Positions 9,815 to 20,072 of a DNA stretch of 64,000 nt are shown piece by piece. The number at the start of each line of letters is the position of its first letter. The stretch's first letter is position 1. Source of the stretch: Selaginella moellendorffii (lineage: Eukaryota; Streptophyta; Lycopodiopsida; Selaginellales; Selaginellaceae). The position numbers and the translations under genes are program-made. The notes below the pieces were generated by a model. It had not been told where the DNA came from. It saw nothing but the letters and a program-made list of their open reading frames with translations, and did not search any database. The stretch lies in NCBI RefSeq assembly GCF_000143415.4, contig NW_003314261.1, positions 682,001-746,000 on the forward strand, in the 5' to 3' direction.

Positions 9815-12158
9815 AAGTTTATACTCGTCCATGAAATATTTCCCTGGTTCGTGTCACTTTCCCTTCCTGCATGACCTAGCCACGTACAGTAGCTTAAATA
9901 ATTTTCACATCAAGGGAGTTCAAGGTAATATGGCTATGGAGAAGAAATGTGTAAACGACAACACCAATGTCACAACAAACAACACTTATATTAATAAGGT
10001 GACTTCTTATAATCTGTTAATAATTGTTTTCTTTAGCATGAGCTAGTTAAAGGGTTGTGCAACACTTCTTACAGAACTTGACACCATTCTCAAGTTTGCT
10101 TATAAAAGATATTCACTTATGAATTATATATTTCCTAATAGTCATTACATATGGGTGGTATTATATGTCATAATTTCGAGAATTTTCCCTATGTTTGGAG
10201 GATGTTGCATTGCTTTGGTTGTGAATTTTGTGACACTATTAAATGCTATTATTCAATTAGTGTTTGATGGTCTTCATACACTATTAAATACCACTATTTG
10301 ATGGACTTAGTGAGGCTTATGCGAGATATTCTAATAAAGTTGTTGACAAAGTGTTGAAGCTATACAACTTTTTGGGGGAGTTCATTATACATTTTGGTAT
10401 TTATATCAAGAACTTGCTAATGCATGTGGATTCTAAAATATCTAAACCACTCAAGTTGGGATTGTTTTATATGTGTATGGTCTTATTAAAACTTTTATTT
10501 GTGCACATCAACCTTCTACAGTTGATGATTGAATTGTTGTTATACACAGTTTAAAGAGAAGTTTTAGTAATCTTTTACACATATGTTAAAAAAACTAAAC
10601 TAAGAAAACTAAGAGGAAATTTGCAAAGAAGCATTTTGTTATTTTAAGTTGTAATGATATATCCTCTTTAGCTGTGAATAATAATTATATTATTTTCCCC
10701 TTAGTTGTGGATAATAAGAGGTGTTCTATAATTTCTTCTCCACTCTCTTTTACAACTTGTAGTATGGAGTTAATGGCAGATGAAATATTTATATTTATTT
10801 TCTTGAGAATATTGTTTGCATTTTTATTCTACATAATATTATAATAGATATAATCACATTTTAATTACTATATATAGTAATAAATTGTGAGGCATGTTAT
10901 GAATGCAAACAATTTATGATAATAATTTATGTTATCTACTCTTTTTTAAGTGTTTTAAATTGAATCCACAATTGATTAAGAAGTTAATCCATTTGTCGTT
11001 TGAGAAAACGTTAATGGGATATAAATAATGTTGCTATTATTGATGACTAAAATACAAAAAGTAATTGCTTGATCCTCCAACCACAAAGCCCAATCCTCTT
11101 TATTATTGTGGTGGTGGCAAGGAGAAGCAATCTTGAGTTGAGACTATCTTTTTGGTTGGTAAAGTAATTATAACTTGGGGTGCAAATTTGTATCTATCAT
11201 TAAATATTGCTCAACTGCTCATGGATGTGGCTATAATGATTGATCATATAAAAAAAAAATATAATAGTTAACCTATAAATACTAAAAATTCAAAAATAAA
11301 GCTCAATTGAGATCAATAAAATCTCACATGGCAGCAAAGTTTCTTGCATGCACAAGTAAAAGATTACTCAAGCTATTTAGTTCTTGCTGACATAGTAGTC
11401 TAAAGTTGTAAATTGTTAGTTCATTACTTTGGAACAATTGATTAATAATTTATAACATTCTAAAAATAATGATTTAGAGAGAAAAGAAAAAGGAGAGATG
11501 GTGTGCCTAATATAGTTGATCAAAATATATGAAAAGGAACACAAAAGAAAGAGTTGGCATTGCTTTCGCGGTGACAATCAATAATATTTTAACTCACTAA
11601 CTAACTAAATAAATTCTTATACTTTGTGGGGCATAAAAATGGAATTGCAAAAAATTACAATTTAAATTTTTAATACATCCACACTTCCACAAAAATGTTA
11701 ATATTTTTTTATAGATAGTGACATTGATAAATGTGAAACCTAGGGTTTATGTTATAAGCTTCACACTACATAAATAACTTAAGAAGAGTGTAATGCATAA
11801 AATTTGGCAAGCTAAATGAAATTTATGGTGTGAATTATTAAAATTCCAATATTAAATAAAAAATAAATTACTTAAACTTCAATATTAAAGAAGATTTTTT
11901 TTGCATTATTGTTTCTTGGTCTTTTCTTTTGGCTGATAATTTACATGCAGTTCCTAGTGAGTGCATTACTGAATTTATCTACTGCAAATATAATATAGAA
12001 AAAAAAATTCATATGTGGTATCAATATGTAATTTTTTTTCATACATAGCAAATATTATTTTGGTGTTATATATGAAATGTTTTAACACTTTAAAACACAT
12101 ACTTATTTTTCCACTACCTATATATGGTAATGAATATACTATTATATATTTACACGTG

Positions 12159-12228
<70 letters not shown>

Positions 12229-12565
12229 TTAAATTGCTTATAATATTATAATTCATACAATCAAGTTTTAATTGTAATTGAAATATGATTGTATGCATTA
12301 TAATATTTGTATTAGGAATGTCATATATGAATCAAACCCATGCAACTAAAATTGCTAATAACATGCAAATATATCTAAGATTGCCAAATGTTATATTGTA
12401 ATTGATTGGCAAAAAAATATAAAAATTGTCTCGAATATGTTAGCTAGCAATAAAATTGTGCATTCTAGCTCATCCAACACACTATATAACATCATAATTT
12501 CTATTAATCTATTGATAATTTCATTTATTGCCCATCTTCCCTAGATTAAACTTTTGATTTACTTT
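9815..12565. other. AT-rich tract without recognisable genes
   Basis: The composition drops to strongly AT-rich here. Around 10119-10560 adjacent frames give fragments such as KVVDKVLKLYNFLGEFIIHF with many stops; this looks like a decayed transposon protein, but I cannot name the family. Elsewhere I see only short homopolymer-rich sequence. No exon series or RNA gene was recognised. Confidence 0.5.
12164..12221. repeat. (TA)n microsatellite
   Basis: An uninterrupted run of about 29 TA dinucleotides inside AT-rich intergenic DNA. Confidence 0.97.
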
Positions 12566-12855
12566 TGTAAGAAACCACAAAAAATGACTTAAGAGACAAT
12601 TCATAAGGGTTTAAATATAAAAAGAAAAAGCCCATAAACAAAAATTCACCCTATTTTCCAATCGGTAAAGGGTGTTGGGATAGTCCTTGAGTTTAAATAA
12701 TATTGAGTTAGGTGACTTCTTGAGAAATCTAAACTCAAGAGCATATATTTAGTGTCAAAAAAGATTTTAGGTCCAACTCTATTGGTTGACTTAGGGAATC
12801 ATACTACATATTGAGATTAACATCTAATGAGTTTAATTTGCCTTTGGCTTAGTAG
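12566..12855 (+). mobile_element. Decayed TRIM copy: 5' LTR plus internal part
   Basis: This stretch aligns along its length with the intact TRIM at 3576: an LTR at 12566-12747, a ruined primer-binding site (ttagtgtcaaaaaa), then about 100 bases of the same interior (caactctattggttgactta). Most differences are C to T or G to A, as expected after long cytosine methylation. The 3' LTR is missing. Confidence 0.8.
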
Positions 12856-13660
12856 ATCAATGTTAAAGTGCATGTAACCATTAAAAATATGAACACATGC
12901 TTAAATCTTGAATTTTAGCATAATTGGTAGTGGCAATAGTTAAAGCATTGAGGCTCATAGTTAACACTCTTTTTGGCATGATGTCTGGTTTATTTGATTA
13001 AGTTGATAAATAAATCATCTCTAAGAGGAAATAATTGACATGGCTATAAATATATGCTTTGAAAAAAAAATGGTGCTTAAAAGATTATTTTGTGAGTTAC
13101 ATATATGTTTAAACAATTTAAACACATGTTTTAAATTCATACCATTTAAAATTTGCAAAAAACTTCCAACTTGACTAAGCTGCCCAATGGAGGGACTTGC
13201 CCAAGTCCCCCCCTTGGGTGTCATAACCTGTGTACCTCTCATGAAATGCACATTATTGTCAATGAAAATCATTTGTTTTTCCTATATAGGTGTGATATAT
13301 AGTGCGTATTTTATTGGCTATGTGGCAACATCCTCCACGTATCTTCTTCTTTATTTTAATCTTTATTTCTGTTGTCACAGTCAAAAGCAAAGGTTAGTAA
13401 AAAAGAACCCACCCAACAACAAGAATCGGTCAGCATCACTCCCAGTTATTCTTTCGTCTGGCCGGGTCCAGGGAAAGGGAGGCGTTGTTGGGTCGGTCCC
13501 TTCATTCGTTTTCTTGCAAGCCACTGATTTCTCGCGCACAGATCTTCCTTGCTTCCAAGTTTTTCTGGATCGATCGATAGATTCAAGCAAGCTTCTCTTT
13601 TCTTCTCCCGGTGGTCATCAATCAAGCTCTGTGGGGTGCTCTGGATTCCTTTTTAAAGAG

Positions 13661-13702
13661 GTATGTGCGATGCCCTCCCAATTGGGTTGAGCAGTGAGCA
13701 TA

Positions 13703-13740
<38 letters not shown>

Positions 13741-13796
13741 TGTTGATTGTTTAGTATTTCTTTTTGATGATTTCGTGGTATCAAACTTTGTGGCAG
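13661..13796 (+). other. Probable 5'-UTR intron with (CT)n tract
   Basis: A good donor (aaagag|gtatgt) and acceptor (gtggcag|att) enclose 136 bases just ahead of the PLC-like start codon. The intron holds a (TC)15 microsatellite at about 13707-13736. Confidence 0.5.
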
Positions 13797-13807
13797 ATTG
13801 TACTCCC

Positions 13808-16273
13808 ATGGATCGAGGATCGGCTCTCGTCACATTCCTCCCACTTCTCCTCTCATTTGCCCTCTTTGGAGGGATTCAAGCATGCGACAACGGCCAATGT
13901 AAGGCAAGTTTTCCTCGATTTTCTCGCTACTTCCTGATCGATCGATATTGGGTGATGGTTTTTCTTTTCTTTGTCTCCACGAGCAGATTGCCGAGTCGTG
14001 CTCGCAAACTTCCGATTGTATGCCGGGACTTGCCTGCTCCAACCTGTGTACAAATGCGACTAGATGTTTAAGGACCCAGTCTTTCAATGTTCTTGGGCTG
14101 GTAAGCTTTTTCTTCTTTGTCTTTTCACGTGTTCTTCTTTGTTGATCAGTTCCATTCTCCTTTCTACAGAATAACTCAATGCCTTTCAACAAGTACTCGT
14201 GGCTGACTACACACAATTCCTTCTCGATAAAAGGATCGCCATCGCTCACGGGAACTCCCATTCTCACGTTTGACAATCAAGAAGATAGTGTCACGCAGCA
14301 GCTCCAGGTTGGTTTTTAGAGATCAAGCGCTAGTTTTGTATACCATCTTGTCTTGCTTTTGGTTTCTCTATCTCACGGATTTGATCTCTCGCCAGAACGG
14401 AGTACGGGGATTGATGCTCGACATGTACGACTTTATGAACGATATTTGGTTGTGCCATTCTTTTCAAGGCCAGTGCCAGAACTTCACTGCCTTTGTAAAG
14501 TCTCTCGCAAGCTTTTGTAGTCTTTGTTAGTCCTGGCTCTGATCGCTGTGCGTTTTTCTATGTAGCAACCAGCGATCAACACGCTCAGGGAAATCGAGAC
14601 GTTCATGTCGCAAAACCCGTCGGAAGTTATTACCATCTTCATCGAGGACTACGTGAGGAGATCAAACGCTGTCTCCACGCTGTTCGCAAACGCCGGCTTG
14701 AGGAAGTACTGGTTTCCAGTGTCTCGGATGCCCAAGGATGGCTCCGACTGGCCTAGCGTCGCCGACATGGTGTCCAACAATCAGCGCTTGGTGGTTTTCA
14801 CGTCCATCTCATCCAAGGAATCCAGCGAAGGCATTGCTTACCAGTGGCGATATGTGGTCGAGAACCAGTGTAAGCTCTCGTCTCCTTGCATGACCATCTT
14901 TCCTCGTTGCATTCTTCCTCTTTTTCTCTTCGATGTTCTTGAAAGATCCATTCCTTTTACTGTCAGATGCTTAAGTTCGAGCTTTAGTTCTTTAGAATCC
15001 TTCTTCTACTAAGTTTGAGCTGTAGGTCTTTAAATTCTGGCTCTAGTTCTTTAGAACAGTGAGCTCACTTCCTTACCTGTAGTATCTTCGTGTTCACTGT
15101 CTCATGGAAGCTGTAAAGTTTTCTAACGAGTTTCTTTCTCCTTTTCCTTGCATCACCATCTTCGGTCGTTGCATTCTTCCTCTTTTGCTCTTGTCTCGGC
15201 TCTAAGTTCTTCGTTAAAAGATCCATTCCTTCTGCTGTCCGCTTCAGTTTCAGCTCTACTTCTTTAGAATCCTTCTACTGTCTGCTTAAGTCTGAGCTCT
15301 ACCACTTTAGAACTGTGAGCTCACTTCCTTCACTGTTTTTAAGTTTTCTAACGAGTTTACCTCGGTGGTGACCACCAAACAGACGGAGATGGTGGCTTAC
15401 AGCCAGGACAATGCAGCAAGCGAGCAGAATCCACAGCTTTAGACAACAAGGGAGTCTCACTCTTCCTCGAGAATTACTTCCCCACAAATCCAGCGGACAC
15501 TCAAGCCTGCCGTGACAACTCCCGGCCTCTATCTCAAGTTATAAGTGCCTGCCACAACGCTGCTGGAAATCGATGGGCGAATTTCCTGGCTGTGGATTTC
15601 TACAAGGTATGACCGTCTATCATTGCAATGCGCTTTCTTTCTCTCTTTCACCTTTATGTTTGTGACTCTAAAGTTGCTAGAGTTTTTTAGCTGTTTCCTT
15701 CTTTTTTTCTAATCGCTGCTGTGGATTTCCTCAGAGAAGTACTGGCGGAGGATCATTCCAAGCAGTAGACGTATTAAATGGGAACATTTTGTGTGGATGT
15801 GGTGATGTTCACGAGTGCCAGGTCAGTGTTTCATATCCATTTTCTTATTTCTTGCCTTTTGGTGTGCTTTCGTTGTTGCCTCACTGTTGTTACTTTGTTG
15901 TTGGCGTTCCCTCCTAGTTTTTTAGTTCTTTCTTTTCTTGTCTCTGCGTTTTCCATCATCTTCCAGGGTCCCGACGTATTACTTATAGTTTCCATCCAGA
16001 TAGCTATGCTCTTTCTTTATCGTTGCTTTCCTTTTTTCATGATTAATCTTTGCGAGCTTTTTGCAGGCTGATCTCGCTCGAGGCGTTTGCAACACCACAA
16101 ACACTCCGCAGGTGGCCCAAAACTCGGACGATGGAAGTCCAGACTCTCAGCAGCAGCAGCCATCGCAGCCCCGCTCGTTTCCTTCCACTTCTCCGCCACG
16201 AATCGCTCCTCCCATGATTGGTCTCCTCGTCCTTTTGCTGTGCAGCTGGAGTTTTCTCCACGACCAGCACTAG
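13808..16273 (+). CDS. PI-PLC X-domain-like protein, probably GPI-anchored
   Basis: Eight exons (13808-13903, 13987-14100, 14170-14307, 14396-14494, 14566-14869, 15383-15606, 15735-15821, 16067-16273) join in frame to 422 residues. A signal peptide (LVTFLPLLLSFALFGGIQAC) is followed by a Cys-rich segment (SCSQTSDCMPGLACSNLC) and the X-type TIM-barrel domain. Both catalytic-type histidines are present, in TTHNSF and in WLCHSF after GVRGLMLDMYDF. The family is the plant PLCXD type, which lacks the Y and C2 domains of true phosphoinositide PLCs; its substrate is uncertain. The C-terminus is Ser/Pro/Gln-rich and ends in a hydrophobic run (MIGLLVLLLCSWSFL) with a short polar tail, as for a GPI-attachment signal. 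Intron 1 uses a GC donor (AAG|GCAAGT). Intron 5 is 513 bases long because of an internal duplication. The gene is tail-to-tail with the LAZY-type gene. Confidence 0.9.
14884..15380 (+). repeat. Duplication of about 262 bp inside PLC-like intron 5
   Basis: The segment beginning ccttgcatgaccatc at 14884 recurs, diverged, as ccttgcatcaccatc at 15146, with shared downstream phrases such as aaagatccattcctt. It explains why this intron is about ten times longer than its neighbours. Confidence 0.65.
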
Positions 16274-16641
16274 CTCCACCAAAAGTCTTTCTTGATTCAT
16301 TCATTACGCAACAACGAACGTTTTGCGCCTTCGATTTCCATTGCTTCTTTCGCATTTTAACCTCTCGTTGTCAATATTTCTAATCCTCTCCACTACGGAC
16401 GTGGTTTTCTTCGTTTTTGTTTTGTTCTTCCTCCATTTGGTTCTTATTTATGTACAAACAGAGACTTTGGATGTACAACATAGTCAAGAACATGCCATGC
16501 ATGGCCTGGGCTTCTAAGTTTCGGTTGAGATCAAGCAACAAAATCCGAAACACACCAACACAAGATCAAGAAGAGCCGTAAGCAGTGCATCTTTTTTCTT
16601 CTTCCTTTGTCCTCACTTCCGCTGCTTCCACTTCCACATCC

Positions 16642-18072
16642 TTACAGCTCCAGCACAACATCTGTTACAAGCATAAACAGAAAAAGCAAAAATAAAAGAG
16701 AGAGAGAACCAAAAAAATATCAGCGAGAGGCCGGACGAACGAGAAGAAAAAAAAAAAGAGAGAGATGCGAGAAACTTACAATCGGAATCGGTCCGGATCC
16801 AATACTCTGGCTTGGCACATGTTTGCTGGTGGACTGGGTTTGGGTCCCCTGGAACAGAACACGCAGCACATCCGGTGCTCGGAGATGGTGACAGAGCAAC
16901 CGAAGGTTTTACTCCTCCAGCTCCAACTCCTGCAAGCTCTTGCTTCTCGGCCTCCATGACCTCCACCTCGGCATCTCGCTCCTCCTCCTCCTCCTCGGTG
17001 TCTCCTTCTTCCACTTGCAAGCTCACGCAGGAGAAGAGAGACGGCGGCTTGGGTCTTCTCCTCGAGTTGCCGCTACTGCTGTGATTGCTACTGTGATGGC
17101 TATGGTGATTGTTATGGATGGCACGGGTTTCCAGGCTACTGTTCTTCTTGCTACTGTTCCGAGTGTCGCCAGTGATTTGCTGCTCGGGAAGTTTTTCTTC
17201 AGTCACAGGAGAAAGAAAAAAAAGCTTTTTTTTTCGTACCTTGTTCACGGGGCTGGAGTTTCCAAGGACGAGCTTCTTGAAGAGAGATAAGCTCTTGCTT
17301 TTCTTGCCGGGCTCGGGATGATCGTCTTGCGCAGGAGTGGTTTTGAAGCTGGGAGTGAGATGGGTGAGAGGATGGAGGAGTCGATCCAGCAGCTTAGATC
17401 TCTTGAGCAGCTTTGTTCCTCCAATGAGTGTGCTTGGATCTAGAGGAACGACTTTCTTGCTTCCATTGGCGCTTTGCTTGCGGAGAACTAGAGCTCCATT
17501 TTCTTCTTTCTCTTGGAGTTTTTCTTGCTCAACTTTGAGGCCATCTGGTTGGAATGACAGATTCGGCGTCACCTCGAAGAGCTCGATCTCTGGCTCCACG
17601 CCCGACACATCGTACAGTCCCAGCGTTCCAATCGCCAGCAATCCATACTCTTCGTGGTTGACAAAGATCTTGACGATCTCTCGCCGTTTTGACGATGGCT
17701 CGCTTGGATCCTGATCGAAGAACTGGTTGAGCTTGAGCAGCTTGGATTGCACGGCATGGACGGATTTCTTCAAGACTTGCTGCTGGTGCTGCCGCTGATT
17801 TTGCGGATTTTGGAGGCGAGGAAGAAGATCTACAAGAATTCAAACGAGAACTTTTTAGTTTTAAGTTGCCAAGGAACACAAAAAAAACTCTTCTTCTTCG
17901 ATCTATCCTATGTCGGTGTCGGGGATTTCGAGCGAAACTCACCAGCTGCATTGGAGGCTGCCTGATCCTTGTTGGGCTTCCGGCTGATCCAATCAAACAA
18001 CTAGAAATCCATCACTCCAAGCTCAGATCAGATCATCCAAGAAAGAAAAAACAACAAAAAGAATACCTTCAT
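16642..18072 (-). CDS. LAZY: LAZY/DRO1 (IGT family) gravitropism protein
   Basis: Four exons on the minus strand (18072-18067, 18000-17943, 17829-16780, 16661-16642) give 377 residues. Exon 1 is only six bases, ATG AAG, as known for LAZY family genes in flowering plants. It joins to give the N-terminal MKLFDWISRK domain. The hallmark IGT motif is in YGLLAIGTLGLYDVSG, about residue 85. The last exon is only 20 bases and completes the conserved C-terminal motif WIRTDSDYVVLEL, matching the family's conserved C-terminal (CCL) region. LAZY proteins act at the plasma membrane and amyloplasts of gravity-sensing cells to direct auxin flow; that role here is inferred from family. The middle is low-complexity, with a Ser/His stretch and an acidic run of glutamates. 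The terminal exons are easily missed: the unspliced frame runs past the real donor into an artefact tail. Confidence 0.92.
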
Positions 18073-19440
18073 TTCCAAGGATAACAATTCCACAAGTGCT
18101 CGATTGATTGAAGTGACTGAAGAGCTTCCTTTCAGACCAAAGATCAAAGCTTTATATCACTTTGGAGCTCTCTTTCTCTTTCTCTCCCGGAAGGACCACT
18201 TTGTTCTTCGCGTGATAGATAGTGGCCAGATTGGGCGAGAGCGAGATATTAGTTCGCGAGTCCGGCTGGACGAGCAGCAAAGGAGAGAAAGAGATGTCTG
18301 TGAGTGGAAGGAAGATGGGAGTGGGAGAGAGATGCGAGAAAGATGGAGAAGGTATGGAAAAGATGGGACTTTAGAGATGAGCGAGCGAGCAGAGCAGTGT
18401 GTGGCGGACCAGCTCAAGACAGAGACCGGTTTTCGATGCTGGGACTTTTATAAATCCATGCTAGAAGTTACTACGCGGGTAGAAAGGAAATTCTTGGAAA
18501 AATCAAAGCTCACCATGGCTCGAGATTAACAAGATCACGCTTTCTTTTCTTCCATCTAGATCATTGCTTCCGTGGTTCTTTCGGTCGCCCAGGAAAGTTA
18601 CTCGATACTTAAGGAGGGAATTGTTAGATCCGGTCCGCCAAAAGGGAGGATTGAAAGCACGACTGAAAGATGACGAGTGACCAACTTCACGACTGACACA
18701 CGGGCTAGAACTTGTTCTTCGTCACATCTCTTTGGGCCCTTCCATTTCTCTTTCCTATTAGCTTAACTTCGAGATTTCTTGTCTTTCCTTTTTCTCAGTT
18801 TTCTCTCTACTTTCTACGATTTCGATCGATCGATCCCTCCTCGAAAAGACGAGGATTTTGTTCCAGCCTTAGTAAATGAAGACGAATCGCAAACAACGAT
18901 GAACTTGACAGTTGTTTTGAAGATCCAGCTTTGATCGATAGATCTTTTTCCTCTCTTACCTTTTTTGACGTGATTTATTCGTGAGTCCTTCTCCACTAAA
19001 AAAAACCATTCTGGTTGGTTGGTGTCTCCATTTGACGTACTGCCACAAGGAATTTGATTCATCCTGCTCCCATTTTTCGAAAGAATTCGTCGGTGCTGAA
19101 TCCAAAGCGAGGATGGCAAAGAAGAATTGACAAAAAAAAAAAAAATCTCAGGAAGATTGATCCGGTTTGAGGAGCTTTCCTTCCACGAGCATAAACTTGG
19201 GAGAATTTTGGATCTTCCACGCTTTCGTACGTACTTGGACGATCACTCTGGAACAATCGAGAGAAGCAATTAGTTTATCATGGATTCTCTTTGCCTTCAG
19301 AATTAAAAAGAGGCACCAACATGACCAGCCTTTCCACAAACTCCTTGTTTAATCTGCTCCCTCCGAACAGGTCTAAATTTTCTGGGAGATTGCTCGATCT
19401 ATAAACAAAGCCGGCGATTCTAATCTTTTCGTTTCGAAAT
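18073..19440. other. Intergenic; LAZY-type gene leader and promoter, no gene seen
   Basis: The part next to the LAZY-type start (18160-18420) is pyrimidine-rich when read on the minus strand, as in a plant 5' leader. The rest holds T- and A-rich short runs and scattered cgatcgat blocks. The short ORFs here have no recognisable content. Confidence 0.4.
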
Positions 19441-19770
19441 GGAATGAAAATCCTCGTACGCCTATGTAGCCCTGTTGTTGGTTTCCTGGATTGCCTTGCT
19501 GCCGATTTCTATCTCTTTCTCAAACTGTGTCGCGCTCTCGCCAGAAAACTCTTTCTGGGATTTGCGAGGTACTGCGACCGAGTGGATGCCAACCCGGTTT
19601 CACGTGGAGGAAACACTCGTTTTTGAGTTTTCATCTCCGGCCGAGGCCAACTTGCCCGATCGAGGAGTATAACTATACCGGGAGATACCGTACCCCAACT
19701 CCATGTGCTGGATATCTCTACGGTGGTGATCCGGTTACGTCACCCTTCCTTACGTAAGTTTGCGTTGTTT
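19440..19770 (+). pseudogene. Phytocyanin-like fragment, frame broken
   Basis: One plus frame reads a hydrophobic leader (YVALLLVSWIALLPISISFS) followed by a block resembling the blue-copper phytocyanin fold, with TATEWMPTRFHVEETLVFEF in the place of the usual W...FxVGDTLVFxY. That frame has no ATG: the ATG at 19444 is one frame off. After about 65 residues it stops, and a third frame continues with TPCAGYLYGGD. No copper-ligand set (H-C-H-M/Q) can be followed. It is most likely a relic; the family call is tentative. Confidence 0.35.
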
Positions 19771-20072
19771 CCGAGATCCAGGCTCTTCATCTAAAGCTTT
19801 CAAGCCCAGACCTTCCATCCAAGAAACTATAGTTTACTCCGAGAATGGGCTAAAGTGGTGAAAATTCGGCCAGATTCTGTAGTTTTGGTGGATGACAAAC
19901 CTACCAAGTCACAATCTCGATCCGGGCCGCAACGTGTCACCGTTCTTAATCTTTGTTCTTGCTGGACTCCTTAGCTTTTCAAACATACATTTCAAGATCC
20001 AGGAAACACTATGACTGATCCGCCAGTGTGGATGTAGATCTTCCTGGGAGAAGTAAGCTTTGCAGAGAGAAA

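Noticed and set aside
10119-10560. Transposase candidate in AT-rich DNA
   Set aside because: Fragments in several frames look protein-like, but no catalytic motif or terminal repeat could be seen, so no family is named.
16613-16779. Continuation of the LAZY-type frame past WIRTDSDC
   Set aside because: The Phe/Ser-rich tail is intron translated through the donor at 16779; splicing gives the conserved terminal motif instead.
18104-18529. 141-codon plus ORF rich in Arg and Glu
   Set aside because: It overlies the purine-rich complement of the LAZY-type leader; the composition alone explains it.
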